Notes: generated by a model not told the origin, from the sequence alone. Positions 35,544 to 43,460 are shown, numbered from the stretch's first letter. The stretch is DNA of 64,000 nt from Halomonas sp. M20 (GCF_020622265.1 NZ_JACNMQ010000002.1:248001-312000), one strand, 5' to 3'. Program-made: numbers and translations.

Positions 35544-36335
35544 ATGCGTGCGTCATCATCCGCCTCGACAACCCAGGCGACACTACGCCCCTCCTCGGCC
35601 TGGACTGCCTGGGGTCAGTGGCTTGCCTTGATCACCATGACCGTGGACCATGTCACGCGCTATCTATTACCGGATAGCTGGGACGTTGGCTGGGCCAGCT
35701 CTTCCATAGGACGCATTGCCTTTCCGCTATTCGCCGGTATGGTGGCCTGGCATGGCCTATTCAACACCCGTAGTCCGTTTGGTTATGCCAAGCGCATCCT
35801 GATCATCGGCCTGATCGCGCAGCTGCCCTACATGACCATGCCTCGGGACGGTTTCCAGTTGAATATTACCTTCACCCTGGCGCTGGGGCTGATCTGGGGG
35901 ACGTGGTTGCGCGACCTGGCACGTCGTGAGGATCAGGAAGCCCCCCTGCAGCGCCCTTTGCTACTAGGTGCCTCGTTACTCGCCTGGTGGCTATTTGGCT
36001 CTTGGTTTGAATATGGTCATTATGGCCTGCTGCTGATTCCCTGCTACATGTTCGCGCTGCAGGCGTTGACCCAATCGACGGACTCATTTCAAGAGCACCT
36101 ATTGATGGTCGCGGCTAGTGTGCCGGTGCTGCTCGTTGCCGGTTTGATGAACAGTTCCGACATGGCCAAATCCTTTACCGTGGCGACGACCCTGTTGATC
36201 TTGCTGTTAGCGGCAGGCGCGGCCAGCCGCGTGCCGCAAATCAGCCCTGGCGCCAGCATGCCGCGCAAGGTGTGGTTGGCCTGGTATCCGGCGCATTTCG
36301 CGGTCATCGCGCTGTTATTGCATGGCCCTTGGTAA
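35544..36335 (+). CDS. TraX family membrane protein
   Basis: A 263-residue polytopic membrane protein of the TraX family. Family marks are WLALITMTVDHVTRYLLP, IGRIAFPLFAGMVAWHGL and AKRILIIGLIAQLPY. TraX of the F plasmid acetylates pilin N-terminally, and chromosomal TraX proteins probably acylate other targets; the function here is unknown and no conjugation genes are present. The ATG at 35544 is preferred because GGAG lies 6 bases before it; in-frame ATGs at 35505 and 35529 lack sites. Confidence 0.82.
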   Translation: MRASSSASTTQATLRPSSAWTAWGQWLALITMTVDHVTRYLLPDSWDVGWASSSIGRIAFPLFAGMVAWHGLFNTRSPFGYAKRILIIGLIAQLPYMTMPRDGFQLNITFTLALGLIWGTWLRDLARREDQEAPLQRPLLLGASLLAWWLFGSWFEYGHYGLLLIPCYMFALQALTQSTDSFQEHLLMVAASVPVLLVAGLMNSSDMAKSFTVATTLLILLLAAGAASRVPQISPGASMPRKVWLAWYPAHFAVIALLLHGPW

Positions 36336-36400
36336 ACGCGATTGATAAACCTCCGCCAAACTTGGCAATAAGGGAATAGCCCTGCCCTGCCCCCTCAAAG

Positions 36401-36435
36401 AAAGACCGCTGTCGAATAAATCCACAGCGGTCTTT
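36401..36435. terminator. Bidirectional terminator between traX-like and tauZ-like genes
   Basis: A perfect 12-bp stem AAAGACCGCTGT/ACAGCGGTCTTT (36401-36412 with 36424-36435), loop of 11, followed by T-runs on both strands. It lies between convergent genes. Confidence 0.9.
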
Positions 36436-36464
36436 TTGTGTTCACAGCATCCTTACCGCGGTCT

Positions 36465-37538
36465 TTAGCTTCCCACCCCGCCGATCAGGATGAAGCCCAG
36501 CACCAGCAACAGCAGGAACGCTGTCTCGACTACCATCAAAATGATGGGTTTCCAGCCGACCACGGCAAGCTTCTGAAAAGACGTCTTTATCCCGAGACCC
36601 GCGATGGCCGTGACCAGACACCAGCGCGAGAGATCCGTGAGCCCTTCGACGGCAACCGGCGGAATGAGACCGAAACTGTTGATGATCACGATGACGATGA
36701 AGCCGACCAGAAACGTCGGCAGCATGGGCACCTTGCCGCCGGTTCCTTTTTCGGCCTGGCGTTGCTGACGGTAAATGAAAATAAAACACATCACCGCCGG
36801 CACCAGCATGGCTACCCGCAACAGTTTGACGAAAGTAGACACATCCCCGGTATGCTGAGAAATGATGTAGCCCGCCCCCACTACCTGAGCGACATCGTGG
36901 ATGGTTCCCCCCAGGAAGATCCCGGCCTGGTCGTCGCTCAAGCCCAGCACACTGACAAGCAGCGGATAGGTCACCATGGCGATTGTAGAGAGTGCGGTCA
37001 CTGCCACCACGGTGAGAATCGTATTGCGTTCGTGATTTTCATGGCGTGGCATGGCAGCAGAAAGCGCCAGGGCCGCGGAAGCGCCACAGATGGCGACCGA
37101 GCCGCCGGTGAGAAGCCCTAAATCTTTGGGTAACCCGAGCATTCTGGCCACGGCGTAACCCACCAGAATCGTCGTGGTAACGCCGACGATGACTGTCAAG
37201 ATAGGACCGAATCCAAGCTCGCTAATCTGTTCGACGGTGATACGCACCCCGAGCAGGGCAACCCCGATGCGCAGGATGGTGCGCGAGGCGAACTCCACTC
37301 CCGCCAGGCAGCGGCCTTCCTCGGAGAGAAAGTGCAACGACATGCCGAACAGCAACGCATAAAGCATCACCGGCCCACCATAATGATCGGCGATGAAGGT
37401 AGTGGCCAAGGCAATTGTGACGCATACCAGTACACCGGGCATGAGTTCGGTAAAACGTTCTGCTCGGCGCCCTCCCATGCGATGAAAATGTTTCTTCAGC
37501 GCGCTCTCGGGCTGGGAATTGGGATCTTGCTCGGCCAT
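36465..37538 (-). CDS. UPF0324/YeiH family exporter, SuyZ/TauZ-like
   Basis: A 357-residue inner-membrane protein of the YeiH (COG2855) family with about ten helices. Diagnostic segments are GVALLGVRITVEQI, GGSVAICGASAALALS and FLGGTIHDVAQVVGAGYIIS. In sulfonate-degrading bacteria members called SuyZ or TauZ lie beside sulfonate genes and are proposed sulfite exporters; that role is inferred, not proven biochemically to my knowledge. It is the last gene after the TRAP transporter and UspA genes on the same strand, which strongly suggests that the imported substrate is a sulfonate. ATG at 37538 with AGGTG 5 bases upstream. Confidence 0.85.
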   Translation of the reverse strand: MAEQDPNSQPESALKKHFHRMGGRRAERFTELMPGVLVCVTIALATTFIADHYGGPVMLYALLFGMSLHFLSEEGRCLAGVEFASRTILRIGVALLGVRITVEQISELGFGPILTVIVGVTTTILVGYAVARMLGLPKDLGLLTGGSVAICGASAALALSAAMPRHENHERNTILTVVAVTALSTIAMVTYPLLVSVLGLSDDQAGIFLGGTIHDVAQVVGAGYIISQHTGDVSTFVKLLRVAMLVPAVMCFIFIYRQQRQAEKGTGGKVPMLPTFLVGFIVIVIINSFGLIPPVAVEGLTDLSRWCLVTAIAGLGIKTSFQKLAVVGWKPIILMVVETAFLLLLVLGFILIGGVGS

Positions 37539-37644
37539 GAAATCACCTTTAGGAATAAAATCACCGATCGGTATCCAAGCCGACCGGTCAGTACTACATG
37601 AATACATTGAAACATTGTCTAGCGCAGCGCTGCAGCGCTCAGTG

Positions 37645-38133
37645 TCATGCTGGCCCCGGCACCACAATCACGGGGATATGCGAACGCTTCAGCACACCCT
37701 TGGCAACTTTGCCCGCATAGGAAGCGTTCAGGCCGTGCTTGTTGGCTGCGACCACAATGAAGTCATGGGAATGCTTTGCCGCAACGTCATTGATTACAGA
37801 GGCCGGATAGCCTTCGAGCACCTCGAGGGCGACCACTCGAGAAGCCAGCGCCTGCTTTTCTTCGGGGTGATGCTCGAAAAACTCACCGATCTTGTCCTGC
37901 AACTGTTCCCTGGCCAGGTCGATACGCTGATGCAGGAATCCTTCAAGCGATTCGCGATTACGAATATTGGCCCTGAGAGTACTCATCACGTCCTCGGCCA
38001 AAGGCTTGACCACATGCAGCACGTGCAACTCGGCCCCGGTGCTCAGTGCCAGCCTCGTTGCCTGCTCCAGCACACCATGAGAGTCGCCACGCAACCCCAC
38101 ACAGCAGAGAATACTCGCGATTCGTTGTTCCAT
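37645..38133 (-). CDS. Universal stress protein A family, TRAP-associated
   Basis: A 162-residue UspA-fold protein. The ATP-binding type motif near the C-terminus is present in the form VVAANKHGLNASYAGKVAKGVLKRSHIPVIVVP (G-2x-G-9x-G variant). It lies between the TRAP large-subunit gene and the exporter gene. TRAP operons often include such a protein; TeaD of Halomonas elongata is an ATP-binding UspA protein that restrains the ectoine TRAP transporter TeaABC, so a similar brake is a sensible hypothesis here. GGAG lies 6 bases before the ATG. Confidence 0.87.
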   Translation of the reverse strand: MEQRIASILCCVGLRGDSHGVLEQATRLALSTGAELHVLHVVKPLAEDVMSTLRANIRNRESLEGFLHQRIDLAREQLQDKIGEFFEHHPEEKQALASRVVALEVLEGYPASVINDVAAKHSHDFIVVAANKHGLNASYAGKVAKGVLKRSHIPVIVVPGPA

Positions 38134-38189
38134 GTCCCACTCCTCACAGCATTAGATTGGCCGGGCGTCGCGCCGAACAACGCCCCTAA

Positions 38190-38332
38190 GGAAACACTGA
38201 ATAAATGGCTGCACGTACGAATCGCTACGTTGCGCGGCACTCGAAGTCTCGCCTAATCCCATGTTATGCCTCGCCTTCTGTGTGCCGTGCGCCTTGCGCT
38301 TCATTCCGTTCGCCAATTTATTCAGCGCTTCC
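38190..38332. mobile_element. MITE-like element, 143 bp, with 17-bp terminal inverted repeats
   Basis: The ends are GGAAACACTGAATAAAT (38190-38206) and ATTTATTCAGCGCTTCC (38316-38332), inverted repeats matching at 15 of 17 positions. They are flanked by CTAA on both sides (38186-38189 and 38333-38336), a 4-base target duplication. The interior codes for nothing. The right copy of CTAA contains the tauM stop codon, so insertion occurred at the very end of that gene and now separates it from the UspA gene. The transposase would have to act from elsewhere. Confidence 0.7.
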
Positions 38333-39676
38333 CTAATACCCCATCATTCTCGGCAACCACAAGGAAATCTCGGGGAAGTAGGCAATGATGAACACGGCAA
38401 ATATCGAACCGGCGGCAAAGGGCAAGGCCTTAAGCGAGATTTCCTCGATCGAGGCGCCCCCTATCCCCGAGGCCACGAACAGATTCTCCCCCAAGGGCGG
38501 TGTCTGGAAGCCGATGGCCAGAGCGCAGACCACAACGATGCCGACCTGTACCGGGTCCACCCCCAGCATGTACATGATGGGCAACAGCACCGGCGTCAGG
38601 ATCATGATGGCCGCCAGAGTTTCCATGAACATGCCGACGAATAACAGGAAGACGATGATCATCGCCCAGATCAGATAAAGGTTGTCAGTGAAGGACAGCA
38701 TGGCCTCGGCGATGTGCGCCGGCACCCGCTGTTCTACCAGCAGCCGGCCGAAGACGGTTGCGGTGAACAGAATCAACAGCACCCGACCGGTGATCCAGGT
38801 CGTGGTCTCCAGGGTGCGCATGGCGGGTTTCCACTTGAGTTCCTTATGCAGGAAGATACCCACCACCAAAGTATAGGCGATCGCGACGATAGCGGACTCC
38901 GTTGGTGTAAAAAGTCCGGTGTAGATACCGCCAAGGATGATGATCGGCGCCAGTATCGACCATATGCCCTTGCGCAGCGTCGCGCGGATATGCGGAAACG
39001 ACCAGCTATCCGTCAGACCGCGATAGCCCTTCTTGCGCGAAATGAAATAATTGATGGTCAGCAGACAGGTGGCGATGACCACACCAGGAAAGATACCGGC
39101 GATGAACAGCTTAGGGATCGATAGAGTCTGGAACGAGCCATGCAGTGCCACCGCCTCGGGGGGCGGTTGCAGCCCCATACCCGAAATACCGAAGATGACC
39201 ATGGGAATAGAGGGCGGAATGACCACGCCAAGCCCTCCGGAGGAAGCGGTAACCGCCGAACCGTAAGCGCGGTCGTAGCCTCGATTGGCCATTGCGGGAA
39301 TCATCAGCATGCCGACCGCAGCGGTCGTTGCCGGGCCCGAACCGGAAATGGCGCCGAAGAACATGCAGGCGAATACGGTAGCGGCGGCCAAACCACCGGT
39401 AACCGGCCCCGCAAAGGCCTCGGCAATATCCACCAGACGTTTCGAGATCCCCGCTGCCTCCATCAGCGCCCCTGCAAGAATGAAGGCAGGTAATGCCATC
39501 AGCGGGAAGGAGCCCACGGAGGTGAACGCCATCTGCACGAAAGCCATGGGGTTTTCGCCGATGGAAAGATAGGTAATAAGTGCTGCAACACCCAGGGACA
39601 CCGTGATAGGAGCCCCCAACAGCAACAGCAGCAGGAAGGCGCCGAAAAGGATGTAGATGATCGTGGTGTCGGTCAT
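38333..39676 (-). CDS. tauM: TRAP transporter large membrane subunit (DctM type)
   Basis: A 447-residue DctM-family subunit with about 12-13 hydrophobic segments, the sodium-driven translocation part. Typical elements are FAGPVTGGLAAATVFACMFFGAISGSGPATTAAVG, ASSGGLGVVIPPSIPMVIFG and VGIVVVCALAIGFQTPPLGENLFV. It starts 3 bases after the small subunit gene. The tau name is inferred from context: upstream binding protein, divergent MocR regulator, TauXY beyond it, and sulfite exporter downstream. A MITE-like element abuts its stop codon. Confidence 0.82.
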   Translation of the reverse strand: MTDTTIIYILFGAFLLLLLLGAPITVSLGVAALITYLSIGENPMAFVQMAFTSVGSFPLMALPAFILAGALMEAAGISKRLVDIAEAFAGPVTGGLAAATVFACMFFGAISGSGPATTAAVGMLMIPAMANRGYDRAYGSAVTASSGGLGVVIPPSIPMVIFGISGMGLQPPPEAVALHGSFQTLSIPKLFIAGIFPGVVIATCLLTINYFISRKKGYRGLTDSWSFPHIRATLRKGIWSILAPIIILGGIYTGLFTPTESAIVAIAYTLVVGIFLHKELKWKPAMRTLETTTWITGRVLLILFTATVFGRLLVEQRVPAHIAEAMLSFTDNLYLIWAMIIVFLLFVGMFMETLAAIMILTPVLLPIMYMLGVDPVQVGIVVVCALAIGFQTPPLGENLFVASGIGGASIEEISLKALPFAAGSIFAVFIIAYFPEISLWLPRMMGY

Positions 39677-39679
39677 GGC

Positions 39680-40243
39680 TCAGCGCTCCTGATTGCTGCT
39701 GTTGGATTTATCCTGCTGATTGGAGCGCTTCATCTTTTCCACTTCCTCGGTCTCGGGATCGACCAGATCCACCTTCTTCACGTATTTCAGATAGTCGTTT
39801 TGAATGATACGAAACGTCATCGCCAGGAAAGCGATAGGCAGGATCAGATAGAAGTACTTCATCGGCACCCCAAGCGTCTGGGATTTCCAGAACAGATTCA
39901 TCTTGTTGAAGACGAAGTCGTAGCTCAGGTAGATGAATACGGCATTGAATGCGATCCAGATGACGTCGGTCAAAAGGGTGCAGAACGTCTCGACCCACTT
40001 GGGAAAGAACTTGAATTGGAAGGTGACCCGGTTATGGGCTGCCATTTTCGCTGCGTAGACCGCGCCCAGATAGGCGAACCAGACGAAGGCATAGGTTGCC
40101 AGTTCGTCGCCCCAGGCCAGTGAATAGCTGAACAGGTTTCTCAGCACGATTTGCGCAAAGAGAATGACAACGAAAGAGACCAGGAGAAACTGGCATATAT
40201 AGTTCTCCAGGTTGTTGAGAATATGAAGTGTTATACGCTTCAT
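39680..40243 (-). CDS. tauL: TRAP transporter small membrane subunit (DctQ type)
   Basis: A 187-residue DctQ-family protein with four predicted helices; FAQIVLRNLFSYSLAWGDELATYAFVWFAYLGAVYAA is the family signature region. It forms the membrane complex with the large subunit. The C-terminal 30 residues are a highly charged tail with many Ser, Asn and Gln, longer than usual. It follows the binding-protein gene with a hairpin in between (40304-40333), an arrangement that usually lowers membrane-subunit expression relative to the binding protein. Confidence 0.82.
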   Translation of the reverse strand: MKRITLHILNNLENYICQFLLVSFVVILFAQIVLRNLFSYSLAWGDELATYAFVWFAYLGAVYAAKMAAHNRVTFQFKFFPKWVETFCTLLTDVIWIAFNAVFIYLSYDFVFNKMNLFWKSQTLGVPMKYFYLILPIAFLAMTFRIIQNDYLKYVKKVDLVDPETEEVEKMKRSNQQDKSNSSNQER

Positions 40244-40303
40244 GGCGATTGGCCCCTGCCCGTGATGGGATCCGACAATCCCGGTCTTTCTGGCTCACTG
40301 ACG

Positions 40304-40333
40304 CCTGCACCGACTTCCAGGAGTCGGTGCAGG
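40304..40333 (-). promoter_or_regulatory. Intercistronic hairpin between tauK copy 1 and tauL
   Basis: CCTGCACCGACT/AGTCGGTGCAGG, a perfect 12-bp stem with a 6-base loop, 31 bases past the binding-protein stop. There is no U-tract, so it more likely protects or partly terminates the tauK message than ends it. A related hairpin follows the second tauK copy (41867-41898). Confidence 0.75.
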
Positions 40334-40363
40334 ATTTGGTTTACAGCATATACTTGGCGAGTA

Positions 40364-41377
40364 TCATCCGGCGGGAGCTGGCTCGCGACCCAGTGCCTGC
40401 AATGCCTCGTCGAGTTTTTCCTTGCCACCGATGCTGTCGTAGAACTGCGGCCAGACCTGGGTGGCCTGTTCGATCCACGCTTTTTCATCATTGGCAGGCT
40501 GGGTAATGGTCATGCCATGCTCATCGACCAGTTTCTTCTTGATGGAATCCTCGGTTTCGATGAGATAGTCATAGCTGTGCTCGGTGGCTTCCTGGCCGGC
40601 GGCGAGCACGGCTTCCTGCATCTCCGGATCCAGGCTCTGGAACTGCCCTTCACCCATGATCAGAGGTTCGAGTAGGAACACGTAGCAACTGTCAGTGACA
40701 TGACTCTGCACTTCGTAGAACTTCATGGCATCGATGGTGATGTAAGGGGTGTCCTGCCCATCCACCACGCCTTGCTGGAGAGCGGTGAAAGTTTCAGTCC
40801 AGGCCAAGGGATTCGGGTTGACCCCCCAGGCCTGATAGGCGGCGATCATGATTTCGTTCTTGGGTACGCGAATGACCAGACCCTCGATATCTTCGGGCTT
40901 TTCGATAGGCCTCTCGGAGTTGGTCAGGCGGCGACAGCCGGCGTAGGACCAGCTGAGGATGCGCACCCCGGCGTCGCGAATCGTGTTTTCGGTCATCTGA
41001 TCGCCGATTTCGCCCTGAGTGAGCTTCTTGGCGTCCTCGGCGTTCTGAATCACATAAGGCAGGGTCATCACACCCACGGTGGGAGAAAACGGCGTAATGT
41101 TGTTGATGGCCAGAATCGACAGATCCAGCAGCCCCATGCTGGCGTTGTTGACGGTATCCTGCTCGCTGCCCAACTGGCCGTTGGGGAAGATATCGACCGT
41201 GATATCGCCACCGCTCTTTTCTTCGATCAACTCGGCGAACTTGGTCGCGAGCTCATATTGGGTCCCGCCGGCGGCGTCACCGACAGCCATTTTCCAGGTT
41301 TGTGCCAAGACATTGCCACTCAGCGCAAGGCTGGCGATGGAAATGGCGGCCGGTAGCATCAGTTTTGTTAGTTTCAT
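40364..41377 (-). CDS. tauK: TRAP transporter substrate-binding protein, copy 1 (taurine-type, TauK-like)
   Basis: A 337-residue periplasmic DctP-family binding protein. The signal peptide ends at about residue 25 (NVLAQ). The conserved ligand arginine is in VIRVPKN (residue 170), and the hinge segment WGVNPNPLAWTETFTALQQG is typical. Compared with copy 2 it has about 30 substitutions, clustered at residues 142-166; position 210 is Thr in GQDTP where the family usually has Asn. The start at 41377 (MKLTKLMLPA) has GGAG upstream. It is in operon with tauL and tauM. Taurine as substrate is inferred from neighbours. Confidence 0.82.
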   Translation of the reverse strand: MKLTKLMLPAAISIASLALSGNVLAQTWKMAVGDAAGGTQYELATKFAELIEEKSGGDITVDIFPNGQLGSEQDTVNNASMGLLDLSILAINNITPFSPTVGVMTLPYVIQNAEDAKKLTQGEIGDQMTENTIRDAGVRILSWSYAGCRRLTNSERPIEKPEDIEGLVIRVPKNEIMIAAYQAWGVNPNPLAWTETFTALQQGVVDGQDTPYITIDAMKFYEVQSHVTDSCYVFLLEPLIMGEGQFQSLDPEMQEAVLAAGQEATEHSYDYLIETEDSIKKKLVDEHGMTITQPANDEKAWIEQATQVWPQFYDSIGGKEKLDEALQALGREPAPAG

Positions 41378-41660
41378 GACATACTCCCAACGTTGTTTTT
41401 GTCTAGGCGGCGCCAGAAAGAAAGCACCGTTACTTTCTGCAAACACAATTCTGAGAAAACGGCTTCAAGCTGCGTATTTTCATGGGTGCGGATTGAACGA
41501 CCCTGGTGACTTCGCGAGTTATTAGCTACCGTTTTACCGCCTTGCTTTTCGGCTTTTCACTCAACGATAGATCATCCTCGACGAACCTGCTTGTAGAAAC
41601 AGTCATAATCCGTTGACGCCCTTCCTCGCCTACTCTCTTGAAACGCATGGATTGCCAACA

Positions 41661-41692
41661 GGGCCAGTTCATCGATTCGTTTTGGGCCAGTT
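41661..41692. promoter_or_regulatory. Direct-repeat operator upstream of tauK copy 1
   Basis: Two GGGCCAGTT units (41661-41669 and 41684-41692), 23 bases apart start to start, i.e. AACTGGCCC twice on the minus strand. MocR/TauR-type regulators bind such tandem direct repeats about two helical turns apart (TauR sites contain CTGGAC-type cores, from memory). The same pair recurs upstream of copy 2. CATAAT at 41695-41700 corresponds to the TATAAT in the other copy. Confidence 0.6.
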
Positions 41693-41866
41693 GGCATAAT
41701 TCACCATAATTCAACGTGTTCATTGTCTAGCGGATAGCGGCGCTTTGACTTAAGTCGTATAAGCAAACGTACAGGAAAAGAGTTGATGGGATACATTTCT
41801 TGCCAATTCGGCCTGCAAGCAGGATCAGCGATGGCGCAATAATGACCAGTATTTTGACTAACTGAG

Positions 41867-41898
41867 GCCTACACCGACTCGAGAGGGTCGGTGTAGGC
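41867..41898 (-). promoter_or_regulatory. Hairpin downstream of tauK copy 2
   Basis: GCCTACACCGAC/GTCGGTGTAGGC, 12-bp perfect stem with an 8-base loop, 30 bases past the copy 2 stop. Its sequence is related to the hairpin after copy 1 and is offset by 1563 bases, so it belongs to the duplicated unit. No strong U-tract follows. Confidence 0.75.
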
Positions 41899-41927
41899 TG
41901 TGCCAAACACTATCTACTTAGAGGCTA

Positions 41928-42941
41928 TTACTCTGCGGGAGCCGGCTCACGACCCAGTGCTTGCAATGCCTCGTCAAGTTTTTCCTTGCCTCCGATGCTG
42001 TCGTAGAACTGCGGCCAGATCTGGGTGGCCTGTTCGATCCACTCTTTTTCATCGTTGGCGGGCTGGGTAATGGTCATGCCATGCTCATCGACCAGTTTCT
42101 TCTTGATGGAATCCTCGGTTTCGATGAGATAGTCATAGCTGTGCTCGGTGGCTTCTTGGCCGGCGGCGAGCACGGCTTCCTGCATCTCCGGGTCCAGGCT
42201 CTGGAACTGCCCTTCGCCCATGATCAGTGGCTCGAGGGAGAATACATAGCAGCTGTCGGTAACATGATCCTGCACTTCGTAGAACTTCATGGCATCGATG
42301 GTGATGTAAGGGTTGTCCTGACCATCGACCACACCCTGCTGCAGAGCGGTAAAGGTTTCAGACCAGGCCAGCGGGTTGGGATTGACGCCCCAGGCTTGGT
42401 AAGAAGCGATCATGATTTCGTTCTTGGGTACGCGGATGACCAAGCCGTCGAGATCAGAGGGTTTTTCAACCGCCTTGGAGGAGTTGGTGAGACGACGACA
42501 GCCCGAATAGGCCCAGCCCAGGATACGCACACCCGCATCACGAATGGTATTTTCGGTCAGTTGCTTGCCGATATCGCCCTGAGTCAACTTCTTGGCATCC
42601 TCGGCGTTCTGAATGACGTAAGGTAGTGTCAGTACACCGACTGTGGGCGAAAAAGGGGTGATGTTGTTGATTGCCAGAATAGACAGGTCAAGCAATCCCA
42701 TGCTGGCATTGTTGACGGTATCCTGCTCGCTGCCCAACTGGCCGTTGGGGAAGATATCGGCCGTGGTATCGCCACCGGTCTTTTCTTCGATCAACTCGGC
42801 GAACTTGGTAGCGAGCTCATATTGGGTTCCACCGGCGGCGTCCCCCGTCGCCAATTTCCAGTTCTGCGCCAATGCATTACCGCTGAGCGCTAGACCGGCG
42901 ATGGAAATGGCGGCGGGCAACATCAGTTTTGTTAGTTTCAT
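41928..42941 (-). CDS. tauK: TRAP transporter substrate-binding protein, copy 2 (taurine-type, TauK-like)
   Basis: A 337-residue DctP-family binding protein, by eye about 91% identical to copy 1 and of equal length. The signal peptide ends near NALAQ. Arg170 is conserved, and the cleft segment reads GQDNP with the family-typical Asn at 210. Other differences from copy 1 include D225 and S235, facing positions S225 and L235. It has no membrane-subunit gene of its own, so it must either share TauLM or reach them by read-through past the hairpin and the copy 1 control region. It faces the divergent MocR gene, sharing a 519-base region with it. Confidence 0.82.
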   Translation of the reverse strand: MKLTKLMLPAAISIAGLALSGNALAQNWKLATGDAAGGTQYELATKFAELIEEKTGGDTTADIFPNGQLGSEQDTVNNASMGLLDLSILAINNITPFSPTVGVLTLPYVIQNAEDAKKLTQGDIGKQLTENTIRDAGVRILGWAYSGCRRLTNSSKAVEKPSDLDGLVIRVPKNEIMIASYQAWGVNPNPLAWSETFTALQQGVVDGQDNPYITIDAMKFYEVQDHVTDSCYVFSLEPLIMGEGQFQSLDPEMQEAVLAAGQEATEHSYDYLIETEDSIKKKLVDEHGMTITQPANDEKEWIEQATQIWPQFYDSIGGKEKLDEALQALGREPAPAE

Positions 42942-43221
42942 GACTTACTCCAACATTGTTTTTGTCCAAACGGTGTCAGATAACACCATTATGTCTTGGC
43001 TACTACGATCCTGAAGAAAATAGCTTTAAGCGAGGTATTTTTCCTTTGCAGTGGTTCGAATAGTCATAGTGGCTTTAGTAGTTATCGGTTGCCGTTTAAT
43101 CGCCTTTAATATCGGCTTTCTGGTAAACGGAAGATCGTCTGTGCACACATTTCTGTCTAGGCACTCACTATCCACTTACAGCACACCAATGACTCTCCTC
43201 TATGCGCAAGGATCATCAACA

Positions 43222-43261
43222 GGGCCAGTTCATCGATTCGTTTTGGGCCAGTTTATATAAT
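43222..43261. promoter_or_regulatory. Direct-repeat operator and mocR-type promoter upstream of tauK copy 2
   Basis: GGGCCAGTT at 43222-43230 and again at 43245-43253, followed on the plus strand by TATAAT (43256-43261). A regulator bound at the repeats would cover the -35 region of a promoter that reads toward the MocR gene (start 43461), which fits MocR autorepression, and could activate tauK on the other strand. The tauK start is 281 bases away. Confidence 0.6.
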
Positions 43262-43460
43262 TCGCCGTAATTCAGCATGTTCGCTGGCTGATGAAGAACG
43301 AAATTTTGACTTAAGTCGTATGGGTAGGCACACAGGAAACGGTTGAAGCGACATATTTCTTGCCAATCCGGCCTACAGACAGGAACGGTAATGGCACAAT
43401 AGTGAACAGTATTTTGACTAACAATGAGGTGCCGTCGCGATCGGCCCTCGGGTGACGAAC

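Larger units (their letters stand above)
40304..43430. repeat. Tandem duplication of tauK with its 3' hairpin and upstream control region
   Basis: Unit 1 is about 40304-41866 and unit 2 about 41867-43430. The offset is 1563-1564 bases for hairpins and genes and 1561 for the upstream direct repeats. Coding parts include perfect runs, such as 95 bases at 40497-40591 matching 42061-42155. The upstream parts (41378-41866 and 42942-43430) are more diverged but share the direct repeats, the palindrome GACTTAAGTC (41747-41756, 43308-43317) and the end CAGTATTTTGACTAAC. These two stretches hold no genes. Confidence 0.88.

Noticed and set aside
38190-38332. Interpretation of the inverted-end element as a transcription terminator
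   Set aside because: The arms are 109 bases apart, there is no U-tract and CTAA is duplicated at both flanks, which fits insertion better.
43222-43253. Interpretation of the GGGCCAGTT repeats as a CRISPR or iteron array
   Set aside because: Only two units per copy, no spacers of uniform length and no cas or replication genes; position fits an operator.
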